The notes below the pieces were generated by a model. It had not been told where the DNA came from. It worked only from the letters and a program-made list of their open reading frames with translations, and did not search any database. Positions 40,029-48,726 of a stretch of DNA of 64,000 bases are shown here, piece by piece. Origin of the DNA: a virus; IMG/VR virus record IMGVR_UViG_3300031623_001144, positions 1-64,000 of that record, one strand, 5' to 3'. The stretch's first letter is position 1, and each line of letters starts with the position of its first letter. A program made the translations under genes and the position numbers.

Positions 40029-41168
40029 TTATTTTTTGATTATTCTTTGAATTCGCTTGGTCTCTTTCTTCTTGATAGCAGCCCAAGCTTCTTCTGCGTC
40101 TGCCTCATCTTCATCATCGTCAATGGAAAATCCAGCCAGAGGCAGTTGATAGGCACCTTTGCCATGTTTACCGCCACCAGAACCGTATTTGCCACCGAGC
40201 TTCTTACAGAAATTAGAGACAGACAACGAGGCGTTAGAGCTTCTTACAGAAGCTTCTATTCTGTCTCCACCGATAACTCCAAAGGCGATAGCAGTTTCTA
40301 CTGTTGCCCAAGAGCCCATCTCATCGGCCATATCAGCTATTAGATCACGTTCAGCCGTTGGAATCAACCCCAGTCCTACTATAGCGTACCCCTCTCCATC
40401 AACTTCCGCTTCTGAACAAGCAGCCGCTTTTTTGTCGATCCAGAACTTCCGTCTCTTAAAGAACACAATTTGGTGCAAAAACTGGGAATTTCTGTATTCA
40501 AACAAATCGTTGAAAGCGTGACGCTCGTATTCAGTACAATCATCAGCCATCATAAAATTTGTATCAGTCATGACCCCAGCGATCAACCCGGTGGCCACTT
40601 TCATGTCAGCATCCACCTCGTCATCAAACCAAACATCATCTAATGTAAGCTCTTCTGCATCACACTTACAGAGGTGGTTGATCATGTCATAAATAATACC
40701 AGCACAACTGCCCACTTTCTTATGGATCAAAACTCCCTTGAAATCACTGGTAGGCATGTCTTTATGATGATCAATCACCACGTCAAAGATGACTTGTTTG
40801 TCTCCGGTGCCAGCATAAGAAGGAATGGTATCTACAAGAATTCGCAATTCGTAATTCTCGGACACATAATCTTCAGAGACTCTCTGAAGACCCGGATCAA
40901 GAAGATTGACTAAAATCCCGTTCTGCGGATGAGACACTTCGCCATCATAAAACAGATCGGATTCTATGCCGTACCTTTTTTCCAACAACCACTTCATTCC
41001 CATCATCGATCCAATCGCATCTGGATCGGGACATTTATGGGAAAATATAGCAACCTTGGGACTGCTACCTGTGTGTTTAGAAATTAGATCGTGAAAATCT
41101 TGATATCCATTCAAAGCCTTTGGTTCGCCCTGTTTAGGCTTAGGCTTTTCTAATGGTTCATCGGCCAT
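40029..41168 (-). CDS. DHH-family phosphoesterase (NrnA/RecJ-like)
   Basis: DHH enzymes hydrolyse short oligonucleotides, cyclic dinucleotides or pAp. Motifs: KCPDPDAIGSMMG (DxDA) at about 45-57, VDTIPSYAG, DHHKD at about 132-136, and the DHHA1 domain RSSNASLSVS with GGKYGSGGGKHGKGAY at about 325-340. The core is NrnA-sized, with a C-terminal acidic tail. Its N-terminal 25 residues are Pro/Lys-rich. Function could be turning over nano-RNA or signal nucleotides; not distinguishable here. Confidence 0.82.
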   Translation of the reverse strand: MADEPLEKPKPKQGEPKALNGYQDFHDLISKHTGSSPKVAIFSHKCPDPDAIGSMMGMKWLLEKRYGIESDLFYDGEVSHPQNGILVNLLDPGLQRVSEDYVSENYELRILVDTIPSYAGTGDKQVIFDVVIDHHKDMPTSDFKGVLIHKKVGSCAGIIYDMINHLCKCDAEELTLDDVWFDDEVDADMKVATGLIAGVMTDTNFMMADDCTEYERHAFNDLFEYRNSQFLHQIVFFKRRKFWIDKKAAACSEAEVDGEGYAIVGLGLIPTAERDLIADMADEMGSWATVETAIAFGVIGGDRIEASVRSSNASLSVSNFCKKLGGKYGSGGGKHGKGAYQLPLAGFSIDDDEDEADAEEAWAAIKKKETKRIQRIIKK

Positions 41169-41176
41169 GACTCACC

Positions 41177-41620
41177 TTAATGTAAAAGCAGTTCCTTGTC
41201 ACGAAGAACACTTATCAAGTTGACACGCTGACCGTTATGAGTCAACGTCAAATCAACAATCCAATAACCTTCAATTTTGCGTAACAAAGTTACGGTAGGA
41301 GGTGGTGGCGTTGTTCCATTTAACAACTCTATAACCACCGGGATTGCTTCTTCTTTAGTAGCAACTGGAAGGTGTGCCTCGATCCATTTATCGCCATCAA
41401 GATACAAACCAAACTTGTAGCCATCTACAACCTTGACTGATCTTACTCCGAAAACGGCCCCCGGCTCAAGGACAAAATTTCTTTGCTGTTCCTCAAACTG
41501 AATAGTCGCAATCGTCGGAGAAGAACCCTCCCCCGAACGTGGATTCATATTATAAGCAAAATACCCCGCAGGGGCAATGGCAATGACTGCTAGAGCCACT
41601 GCTAATATCCAATTTTTCAC
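41177..41620 (-). CDS. Membrane-anchored small protein (GTG start)
   Basis: The GTG at 41620 follows AAGGAGCA at proper spacing and gives MKNWILAVALAVIAIAPAGY, a clear membrane helix or uncleaved signal. A longer frame to 41650 would be less well placed. The exported part is beta-rich with a poly-Pro (NGTTPPPPTVTLL). Just upstream of the DHH gene. Function unknown. Confidence 0.6.
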   Translation of the reverse strand: MKNWILAVALAVIAIAPAGYFAYNMNPRSGEGSSPTIATIQFEEQQRNFVLEPGAVFGVRSVKVVDGYKFGLYLDGDKWIEAHLPVATKEEAIPVVIELLNGTTPPPPTVTLLRKIEGYWIVDLTLTHNGQRVNLISVLRDKELLLH

Positions 41621-41628
41621 ATTGCTCC

Positions 41629-42165
41629 TTAATCTCGCTTGACTTCCCAAGGAGAAGGTTCATCTTTAACACCCAGATTACTACTGACTTTCTCAATTCT
41701 TTTCTTCAAAGACTCGATGTCACTCATTGCTTTTCCATGATCTGGGTTATGAGCTTTTTCTACCCACTTTTCACCGCCACCCATTTGTTTTGCCATTTCA
41801 TTTTCGAGCTTAAACATTTTGTTCTTAAGCTCTTCAATTTCTTTGACAATTTCTTCTGTAACCCAAACAGCATCCGTGGTTGTATGATCCGGTCCTTGGC
41901 TATCAGGATAAACAGGGTTTGATGTCTTGTCTTCTTGAATCAAACCGGGGTCTTCCCCGTGTTCTGCATCAAGAAAATCAAAGTATGTATCTTGAGCAGT
42001 ATGTGAATCTCCCGGATCAACTTGTGGATGAACAGCAGGAGCTTGTGGCTCTCCACTGTCTATCTCATCCCACATTGCTTGATACATGTCCAAGTCGGCT
42101 CTGAAGTCATCCATAGGAGACTCAGGTGTCATAGCTCTAATTTCTTCTGGTGTTGGTGAATTCAT
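41629..42165 (-). CDS. Hypothetical acidic Pro-rich protein (178 aa)
   Basis: ATG at 42165 without Shine-Dalgarno; TATACT lies six bases upstream, which may mean a leaderless message. The protein is acidic, disordered in the first half (many Pro/Gln/Ser), then a coiled coil (IVKEIEELKNKMFKLENEMA). Ends a few bases before the next gene. Unknown function. Confidence 0.55.
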   Translation of the reverse strand: MNSPTPEEIRAMTPESPMDDFRADLDMYQAMWDEIDSGEPQAPAVHPQVDPGDSHTAQDTYFDFLDAEHGEDPGLIQEDKTSNPVYPDSQGPDHTTTDAVWVTEEIVKEIEELKNKMFKLENEMAKQMGGGEKWVEKAHNPDHGKAMSDIESLKKRIEKVSSNLGVKDEPSPWEVKRD

Positions 42166-42181
42166 AGTACAAGTATATAAG

Positions 42182-42246
42182 CCCCACAGCAAAAAATCGC
42201 AATATAGAGTTGGCCTTTCGGCAATTTACTATTGGCTGCTGTGAGG
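42182..42246. repeat. Three-tier inverted repeat between genes
   Basis: CCCCACAGCA at 42182-42191 pairs with TGCTGTGAGG at 42237-42246 (nine of ten, the last pair wobble on the minus-strand RNA). Inside, CAATA pairs with TATTG and GCC with GGC. It lies between the methyltransferase gene ending at 42252 and the gene starting at 42165. It has no T tract, so it is not a classic terminator. It may be a structured untranslated region. Confidence 0.45.
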
Positions 42247-42251
42247 CAATT

Positions 42252-42860
42252 TCAGGACATCTTAGGCATATAAAACACAGCTTGACTAGGAAGAGTGATA
42301 TGGTCCATGGCCGCATGATTGCTTAAAGACAGGCACATGTTGAGTATTTCTGCTGGTTTGTAGTAAAAAAGCTGTGCCCATTGTCTTTCAGGAATAGTCA
42401 TATTTTCTGAAAGAACAGTGAATACCAAGCCACTTTCAGCCAAAGAATAAGCCTTTTCAATCAATGTCTGTAAATAAGCCATTTGTTTTTTGTCGGAATC
42501 CCTGACTCTTAAATTAAACGGCCCACCAACAACAATCCAGTCATGTTTCTTTTCATAGTCCAAAAGATTTGTCAACTGAAAGTCAACATCTGGTTTATCG
42601 ATCTTGGCTCTTTCGATCATTTCTTTGCTTATGTCTATACCAGTATAATCTTTTGTTCCCACAAAATCATAAAAATCTCCTTGTCCACAACCAACATCCA
42701 GAATACTTCCCTCTGACATGTCGCCAACTAAAGACAAACAACGAAACATGGCATGTTGATTTTCTTGAGAAGCCCACGCAGATGCCGCCCAACTTTTGCT
42801 TCCATAAAGCTTACAACATTCATCAAAGAATGTTTTTATGATTGTATCTTCTTTTCTCAT
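42252..42860 (-). CDS. Class I SAM-dependent methyltransferase
   Basis: Motif I SILDVGCGQGDFYDF at about 55-69, motif II (YTGIDISKEMI) and DWIVVGGPFNLR (motif IV-like) at about 110-121. The 202-residue protein is complete. ATG at 42860 overlaps the upstream stop (ATGA). Acceptor not readable; it is distant from the sugar genes, so a small-molecule or protein acceptor is equally possible. Confidence 0.72.
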   Translation of the reverse strand: MRKEDTIIKTFFDECCKLYGSKSWAASAWASQENQHAMFRCLSLVGDMSEGSILDVGCGQGDFYDFVGTKDYTGIDISKEMIERAKIDKPDVDFQLTNLLDYEKKHDWIVVGGPFNLRVRDSDKKQMAYLQTLIEKAYSLAESGLVFTVLSENMTIPERQWAQLFYYKPAEILNMCLSLSNHAAMDHITLPSQAVFYMPKMS

Positions 42861-43300
42861 AATTCGATCTTACTTTTGTAATCACCAGACTCTTGATCGT
42901 ACTCCAAAACATCCAATGTTTCCCAATGAACATCGTCTTCAGGCACGTATTCTCTTTGTGTGTAGTAAACCGCCTCCAACACAAATTCATATTCCTTTTC
43001 ACGAACCTCATCAACAGTCATTCCGTGAATAAAAATATCCTCACAAATCTCGGCACAGACTCTATAGCAATCAGGATGTTTGGCTAAATGAATCCTGTTC
43101 ATTACAGATGCCGCTTGTCTGGCTTTATCCGTCAACAACAACTTAACGATGTCATTCTTTTCTTCCCCGCTTCCAAACAATGCCACAGCCGTAAACTTTG
43201 CCATAATTTGGCCTGATTTCGGAGCGTGATTTCTGACATCAAAAAAGTAGTTAGCAAAATTCTCTTTATCAATTACAATTTCTTCAAGTTGTTCTTCCAT
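42857..43300 (-). CDS. Hypothetical protein (147 aa)
   Basis: ATG at 43300 with GAGAAGAGGAG upstream. Acidic, mixed alpha/beta, with a Gly-rich turn FGSGEEKNDI and Cys pair (CYRVCAEICEDIF). Between the polymerase half and a methyltransferase. No family recognised. Confidence 0.58.
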   Translation of the reverse strand: MEEQLEEIVIDKENFANYFFDVRNHAPKSGQIMAKFTAVALFGSGEEKNDIVKLLLTDKARQAASVMNRIHLAKHPDCYRVCAEICEDIFIHGMTVDEVREKEYEFVLEAVYYTQREYVPEDDVHWETLDVLEYDQESGDYKSKIEL

Positions 43301-43355
43301 ATCTCCTCTTCTCGATAAATGACATCTCCCCTATTAAAGAAAGAAACTACAAATT

Positions 43356-46300
43356 TTACACCAATTCAAACTGCATATCGTCTAAATCAATGGTTTTGTC
43401 CTCTGATCTCTCAGGTAATTTCATCGGCCTGATTCGATGATCTTCTTCTTTAGGAGGCAAATGTCTTCTTTTATGCTTTGGAACAGAATCAAATGTAAGA
43501 GTGTTAAATCCACCAGAAGGTGGTCTCACACGTATCTTAATCATGTTTCCTTGAGCGATTTCATCATGCCAACGAATATAATCATCCATCCAAAAGTTCA
43601 TTTTCATTACACGTGCATTAGCATCTTCAAGTTCAATTGTTTTGAACTCCACATCATTCTTGCTAACACGATGCTTTATGGATTTAACCTTAACCTCAAC
43701 CATACCGGCAGTGTTTCCAGCGACCTCACACTCTGCAAAGAAAACATCAAATGTTCTTCCAGAGAAATCTGGACTGGTTTCTAACTCATGAGTCCATTGA
43801 AAACCATAATACGATCCTTCTGCCATGGGATAAGTGATATTACCATCAAGCTCCATGTCATTCTTCAAAATCTTCTCTTCTTCTTCGTCCAATTTGATTG
43901 ACGCTGGATTAAATTGATCCAAAGTAATTGGGTTATCTGTGTCTTCAGTTTCTTTCTCATGGAAATTCCGAAGACTGATGCCCCGTCTTTTAGACAAACC
44001 TTGAAGTATGCTTAATACAGTAACATCTTTGGTTTTCGTTTCTCCCTTGGTCTTGTATTCAACTTCTGTGATCGTGTCATAAAATCGTTCTTCCCATTTC
44101 TTCTCAGCATCTTCTGTATAATCGCTCATTAACTCAAGGTCTGGATCACTCTCTGGAACGTGATCTAACAAAACCGCTTTTAGCTCTTCGAGCTTTTTAT
44201 CCATGGCTTGTTCAAATCTCTTTTTTCGTTCACGCCTCTTCTTGTCTGAGTCCTTAAAGAACTCAGAGAACTTCCGCAAAGTCACTCGATCATATCCCTC
44301 ATCAAAAACACCCAAGGCAGTCAAGGCTTTTATTGCGGTGGCATCTGTGCCAAACTTGTTCAAGAAGTCAGTGAAGTTGTCGTAAGGCTGTTCCTCAACA
44401 ATTCGCTGAGCCACAGCTTCTCCCAGACCTTTGATGTTTTGAAACCCGAAGTAAATTTCATTATCATCTATATGAAAATTTTCACGAGATCGGTTAATGT
44501 GAACAGGACATATATTCACGTCATGCTTCTCTGCATCGAGCTTGTACTCTCGAAACTTCTCATCATCTTTCTCACACATCAAAATTGCTGTGTAAAACTC
44601 AATGGGATAATGAGACTTCAACCACAGCAAACGAGATGAGATGTAAGTGTAAGCATAACTGTGACTATTGCTTGTTACAATGCCATTTGGTAAGAGAAAA
44701 TTGTGGGTAGGATTGGTGACTTCAAGATCACACATTTGTCTTTTGCCCACGTAACGGACTCCCACAACCCTCCGAGACACCAAACCCCCGGTGTTGGTGA
44801 TCGGAGCATGTCCTGAAACAACTCGTACCACTCCTCCTGCATCGCTCCTGAACTGCTCTTGAAACATGTCATGTCGATCCGAAGCAACATCACATCTCCT
44901 CGACGTATCGCCTCGTCCCTCAACATTTCGTCCCGTTGTTGGACAATATGCAGCTTCCCTTCTCTGTTCTTGCAAGCTGGATTGAAGAAATGATAAAATC
45001 CGTCCACCTCGATCCAAATTTTGTCTTTCACAAAATCGACCTGTTTTCTCTCTTCTCCACATCGAATTTGTTTCATGTCCCATCCTATCTCTTGACGAAG
45101 CCATGCCTCCATTCGAGATCGTTTCGGACTTCTCCAAGCTGCTTCTGTGCATTTCGCAAACTTCTCGGGATTCTCTTCCCGCCACTTCTTCAATTGTGCA
45201 GCACGTTGAGCTTGAATCTCTGGACGAGCCGAAGTCTTCTTGGCTGTCTCGGAAAATATCTTCCTGCGATCTGGATGTTCGTTGTCTTTGTTCAACTTCT
45301 CCATCTTGAGACGTATATTTTCTTTCTTGATCGCCTCGCACTTCGTACATTCCTTGAAGTGACTCTCCCGCAACCTCCAAGTCTTGAACTCCATTCCGCA
45401 ACGTGCTTTGTGAACTACATTGCCCCAACCCAACTTCTGACACTCCGAACATTCTTTGTGATGTTTGGTCATCAACTTCTTGGTTCTCTCCACTTTCCCA
45501 CATCTGGTCTTCCAACCACTCTTCTTCGCATTTGACATAATTCTCTCCTATATGTTTATCAACACATACAGAAGAGTGTGTTCTGCAAATTTCTCGAAGT
45601 GGCATTTGTCCTTTTTCTGTAAGAAACTTATGATCAGCAGAACAAGTCACTTGATAGCCATCATCAAATTCCACTTCAAAAGCATCTAAAACCCCATGGT
45701 CGTGTACTGCAACCACTTCTGTCTCAACAGTATTTCCGTCTTCATTAACGCAAAATACTGTTTCTCCGGGTTCGAATTCGCATATTGGCTTCTCACCACC
45801 GGGATAAATAACCAGTGTGCTCTTGTCAACCGATTTGTTGAAACCGTACTCGGCGAAGCTTTCTATTTGCGCCCACAAGTTAGTGACAAAATCCTCATTG
45901 ACTCTAAGATTTTGTTTCCCGTTCTCAACAAACATTTCTTTGTATTTGATGAACCCTTTGACATTCTTCTTTGAGATAGCTTTTCTAACTTTCTCTGTGT
46001 GCATGTCAGGAATACTGCCTACAACTCTAAGAATGTCCATGACCTGTTCTTGATATGCCATGACACCATATGTCTTACCCAGAATGCTCTGCATCAAAGG
46101 ATGAATGTTGTAAGACTCTTCTCCTTGCTTTCTTTTACAATACCGAGCATCCATGCCCATTCCCAATGGACCGGGACGGTAGAGAGCAGAGTAAGCCGCC
46201 ATATCATCGAAGCAATCTACCCCGCCACGTTTGACCAACTTGCGAATGCCTTCGCTATCAAACTGAAAGATGCACTTAAGGTCTGCTTTATTTGCCATAT

Positions 46301-47225
46301 TGAGAGAAGCAGGGTCATTCAAGTATTCAATATCTGACCAATCCCAGCTTCCGGGTAAAGCACAAATCTTCTCTACGCCATGACGTTCTTTAATCAGATG
46401 ACACGCAATGGCAATCTGCATCAAGTTGTTAATGACAAGAAGGTCAAACTTAATGAGGCCCACAGGTTGAAGGTCTTGTGCAGCCAACCCTTCTGTCCAA
46501 GCAGAGCAGATGACTCCGTGGGGATTTGCTTTGTTAACCGACCGTACTTCCATTGGAACAAAGTCTCCAATGGGCTGATCTGAAATAATCAATCCACCAG
46601 CATGAACACCACCCGATTTATTTCTCCCCTGCATTAAATTGGCAGCACTAGAAACATCTTCATGCGCCTCACAGTACGCCCTAAATTCAGGATACATTTC
46701 AAGAGCTTTGTCCCACTCTAAAACTTTTCCCTCATCATCTTTATCTTCCATCTTAACAGTGATGCCCTGAATTTCTGTTTTGGAAAGTCCATGCACTCCT
46801 GTCATATCCAGCATGGCTGATTTGATGCCTGCTGTTCCATAAGTTCCAATCTCGCAGATGTTCTCTTGCCCGAACTTCTCTGCGGCCCACTCACGTTTAA
46901 GATAATCTCGCACCGGCTTAAGATAATCGATATCGATATCTGGGAACTCGCCTTGTACGGATGCGCTCTCCTTATTTACATCAAACTCATCTGACAAGCC
47001 CAGCAAAAAATCGATCAGATTATTGTGTTCGTTACAAGAGAACTTTACTTTTCTGTCATAAAGATCAAGAAAATATTCATGTTCAGCCTGCGCATCAACT
47101 TCTTTGATCTCTTTCTTCAAACGACTCATATACTGGTCTTCTTTGCCAAGACCTTTATCATTCAGAGAATGTAGACATAGCCTCAAAAGCCTTTCACGTT
47201 CCTTCATGCGACTCTCCTTAGTCAA
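43356..47225 (-). CDS. dnaE: DNA polymerase III alpha subunit, C-terminal half, with intein
   Basis: This is the catalytic half of a DnaE-type polymerase split from its N-terminal part (gene 56225-57613). It begins with about 95 less-conserved residues, then FPDIDIDYLK at 94-103 with the catalytic Asp pair, AYSALYRPGPLG, and the fingers phrase EYGFNK at 459-464. That phrase is interrupted by a 389-residue intein (465-853) and resumes as SHSYAYTYISSRL at 854-866, completing FNK-SHSYAY. The thumb and C-terminal part follow (helix-hairpin-helix near IKGLGEAVAQRI). Without the intein the protein is 900 residues. Confidence 0.88.
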   Translation of the reverse strand: MTKESRMKERERLLRLCLHSLNDKGLGKEDQYMSRLKKEIKEVDAQAEHEYFLDLYDRKVKFSCNEHNNLIDFLLGLSDEFDVNKESASVQGEFPDIDIDYLKPVRDYLKREWAAEKFGQENICEIGTYGTAGIKSAMLDMTGVHGLSKTEIQGITVKMEDKDDEGKVLEWDKALEMYPEFRAYCEAHEDVSSAANLMQGRNKSGGVHAGGLIISDQPIGDFVPMEVRSVNKANPHGVICSAWTEGLAAQDLQPVGLIKFDLLVINNLMQIAIACHLIKERHGVEKICALPGSWDWSDIEYLNDPASLNMANKADLKCIFQFDSEGIRKLVKRGGVDCFDDMAAYSALYRPGPLGMGMDARYCKRKQGEESYNIHPLMQSILGKTYGVMAYQEQVMDILRVVGSIPDMHTEKVRKAISKKNVKGFIKYKEMFVENGKQNLRVNEDFVTNLWAQIESFAEYGFNKSVDKSTLVIYPGGEKPICEFEPGETVFCVNEDGNTVETEVVAVHDHGVLDAFEVEFDDGYQVTCSADHKFLTEKGQMPLREICRTHSSVCVDKHIGENYVKCEEEWLEDQMWESGENQEVDDQTSQRMFGVSEVGLGQCSSQSTLRNGVQDLEVAGESLQGMYEVRGDQERKYTSQDGEVEQRQRTSRSQEDIFRDSQEDFGSSRDSSSTCCTIEEVAGRESREVCEMHRSSLEKSETISNGGMASSRDRMGHETNSMWRREKTGRFCERQNLDRGGRILSFLQSSLQEQRREAAYCPTTGRNVEGRGDTSRRCDVASDRHDMFQEQFRSDAGGVVRVVSGHAPITNTGGLVSRRVVGVRYVGKRQMCDLEVTNPTHNFLLPNGIVTSNSHSYAYTYISSRLLWLKSHYPIEFYTAILMCEKDDEKFREYKLDAEKHDVNICPVHINRSRENFHIDDNEIYFGFQNIKGLGEAVAQRIVEEQPYDNFTDFLNKFGTDATAIKALTALGVFDEGYDRVTLRKFSEFFKDSDKKRRERKKRFEQAMDKKLEELKAVLLDHVPESDPDLELMSDYTEDAEKKWEERFYDTITEVEYKTKGETKTKDVTVLSILQGLSKRRGISLRNFHEKETEDTDNPITLDQFNPASIKLDEEEEKILKNDMELDGNITYPMAEGSYYGFQWTHELETSPDFSGRTFDVFFAECEVAGNTAGMVEVKVKSIKHRVSKNDVEFKTIELEDANARVMKMNFWMDDYIRWHDEIAQGNMIKIRVRPPSGGFNTLTFDSVPKHKRRHLPPKEEDHRIRPMKLPERSEDKTIDLDDMQFELV
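44667..45833 (-). other. Intein in DnaE, Ser1-type, with HEG inserted out of frame
   Basis: Codons 465-853 of the polymerase reading frame. The intein starts at Ser1 (SVDKSTLVIYPG), with block A/N2 and block B (VEFDDGYQVTCSADHKFLTE). It ends with block F/G, VTNPTHNFLLPNGIVTSN, followed by Ser+1. Extein residues join as FNK/SHSYAY. Between residues about 100 and 340 of the intein the polymerase-frame translation is Ser/Arg/Gln/Glu-rich and unlike a folded protein. A complete endonuclease gene fills this stretch in another frame. Confidence 0.85.
44675..45538 (-). CDS. Homing endonuclease nested in the intein in another frame (zinc fingers plus Vsr-like nuclease)
   Basis: A 287-codon frame runs within the intein, shifted one base from the polymerase frame. 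Its own AGGAGAG Shine-Dalgarno ends six bases before the ATG. Two zinc fingers of identical spacing, C-x12-H-x3-C-x2-C, lie at 13-33 and 47-67. The nuclease core has Glu144, Asp168 (KQVDF), IEVDGFYHF at 176-184 with Glu177, Asp179 and His183, and QRDEMLRDEAIRRG at 201-214 with Asp203. This is the E-D-x-H-D pattern of Vsr-like homing nucleases, with a final strand VMLLRID. The last 40 residues overlap the intein's block F and are less convincing. Confidence 0.82.
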   Translation of the reverse strand: MSNAKKSGWKTRCGKVERTKKLMTKHHKECSECQKLGWGNVVHKARCGMEFKTWRLRESHFKECTKCEAIKKENIRLKMEKLNKDNEHPDRRKIFSETAKKTSARPEIQAQRAAQLKKWREENPEKFAKCTEAAWRSPKRSRMEAWLRQEIGWDMKQIRCGEERKQVDFVKDKIWIEVDGFYHFFNPACKNREGKLHIVQQRDEMLRDEAIRRGDVMLLRIDMTCFKSSSGAMQEEWYELFQDMLRSPTPGVWCLGGLWESVTWAKDKCVILKSPILPTIFSYQMAL

Positions 47226-48250
47226 TCATAATCTTCAGGGCTGGATTCATCTTTACCAAACCCCAGAGGTTCTTCGAAATCTTTGTCTTTTACTTCTTCT
47301 TTCATCTTGCTGAGAGTCTTGATGGCGTCTTCGTATTTGTCTTCCAAAATCACCACTGCAACGAACAACTCTTTAAGATGAGCGATACTGAATTTATCAG
47401 TATCCTTAACCCACTTATCTAAGTCAATGTCAAGTTCTTTAACATCTTCCTTGCCAATGAGATGATCGAAGTAAACCCTGCGAGATGCTTTACTTGGAAA
47501 TCCGATCTTAAATCTTTTGTCAAATCGACTAGGACGATTGATGATCCGGTGCCCAAGTTTGTCTGGATAGTTTGTGGTTGCCAAAAATACCACTTTATCC
47601 ACTTCGTTGACGCCATCAAGAATGTTTAAGATTTCTGATTCGTTATTCATTTCCAGAAGTGCGTCAATGTCTTCCATGACAGCCACAACTGGGCAATCAG
47701 GCTGAATCTTTCTTAACTTTCTTAAACCATCAATAAACAAATCTGGTCTGTGGAATTCAATGACAATTCCGCCACGCTCCACAACATCTGCCATGATGAG
47801 TTGAACAGTACAACTTTTTCCGCTTCCCGGAGGTCCATAAAGCATGATACCACGCTTGTAAGTCAGATCGTACTTGCGGAAAATTTCTTCTCTTTCCCAG
47901 AAGTTTTGAACTTCTTTAACAACCTTTTCCGATTTGGTGTCAGGAAACTTAATTAAACCTTCAGTCCTTACAGGAATTTTCTCAAAGTAAAGACCTTGCT
48001 GACATGTATTGATCTCATACACGCCCGGCTTTAACTTCCTTACTGTTTTCCCAATGGGAAAGAATATTGTCCCATCTGAACTACTCCACTGCTTGTAGGC
48101 AATGTCGAATTCATAATCCTCGTCCTCATCATAAGGATCGTAATTTCTTTTGGCAGGCATACGTCTTCCTTTCTTTGGTTTTCCAAAAATTCTTTCGAGA
48201 AGCTTCTTAGCTGATTCACTTTCCCTTAAGGGTGGTGTTTTGCGGGTCAT
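47222..48250 (-). CDS. AAA+ ATPase (phage Cdc48/BCS1-like)
   Basis: Walker A GPPGSGKS at about 150-157, Walker B MEDIDALL at about 203-210, sensor 1 ATTNYPD, and arginine finger NRPSRFDKRF. Before the AAA domain lies a beta-rich region of about 130 residues. The C-terminal lid is helical, followed by an acidic tail. I use the ATG at 48250; a TTG at 48271 adds seven residues. Its stop overlaps the polymerase start by four bases, so the two may act together or be co-made. Substrate unknown. Confidence 0.85.
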   Translation of the reverse strand: MTRKTPPLRESESAKKLLERIFGKPKKGRRMPAKRNYDPYDEDEDYEFDIAYKQWSSSDGTIFFPIGKTVRKLKPGVYEINTCQQGLYFEKIPVRTEGLIKFPDTKSEKVVKEVQNFWEREEIFRKYDLTYKRGIMLYGPPGSGKSCTVQLIMADVVERGGIVIEFHRPDLFIDGLRKLRKIQPDCPVVAVMEDIDALLEMNNESEILNILDGVNEVDKVVFLATTNYPDKLGHRIINRPSRFDKRFKIGFPSKASRRVYFDHLIGKEDVKELDIDLDKWVKDTDKFSIAHLKELFVAVVILEDKYEDAIKTLSKMKEEVKDKDFEEPLGFGKDESSPEDYD

Positions 48251-48339
48251 TTTTACATCTTCGACTTTCAATCATAAATATCAAAGTCATTATAGCAAAA
48301 TTACAGAAGCTTTCAAGATACATAAAGAAAGGAGGAAAC

Positions 48340-48726
48340 ATGGCCCTAAAATACAAACTAGAGTTTAGCTGGGATGAAGGAGACCCTTCTGATCCCGGAG
48401 TGTACATCCAATTCAAAGGCTTTAATCCGCCTATTTACAGACCACATACAGACAAGGAAGATTATGATGTTCTCCCAGCAGAAGAGAAGCATGACTTTCT
48501 TACAGGGATCTTTAACATTCAAGGAGTGGTTGAAGTTTCAAGCAAAGCATACCGAGTTTGGCTTATGAAGTCCCCAATATATGATTGGGAAGAAGTGTTA
48601 AATCCAGTATTGATTTTTATTCAAGATGAAGCTGGAGAAACTGAATTAGACGAATTACCGGGATCAGGAAAAATTGATGGTTCTGGATTCACTCTGGATA
48701 ATCCTGTGAATCGTAGAGATCGTTAA
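48340..48726 (+). CDS. Hypothetical acidic protein (128 aa)
   Basis: ATG at 48340 with AAAGGAGG upstream. The protein is acidic, Trp/Tyr-rich and beta-like (VYIQFKGFNPPIYRPHTDKE). No motif recognised. TCATAAATATC and CATTATAG boxes upstream could be promoter elements. It overlaps the convergent deacetylase gene by four bases. Confidence 0.6.
   Translation: MALKYKLEFSWDEGDPSDPGVYIQFKGFNPPIYRPHTDKEDYDVLPAEEKHDFLTGIFNIQGVVEVSSKAYRVWLMKSPIYDWEEVLNPVLIFIQDEAGETELDELPGSGKIDGSGFTLDNPVNRRDR

Noticed and set aside
42182-42246. Rho-independent terminator
   Set aside because: The stem is good but no T run follows on either strand.
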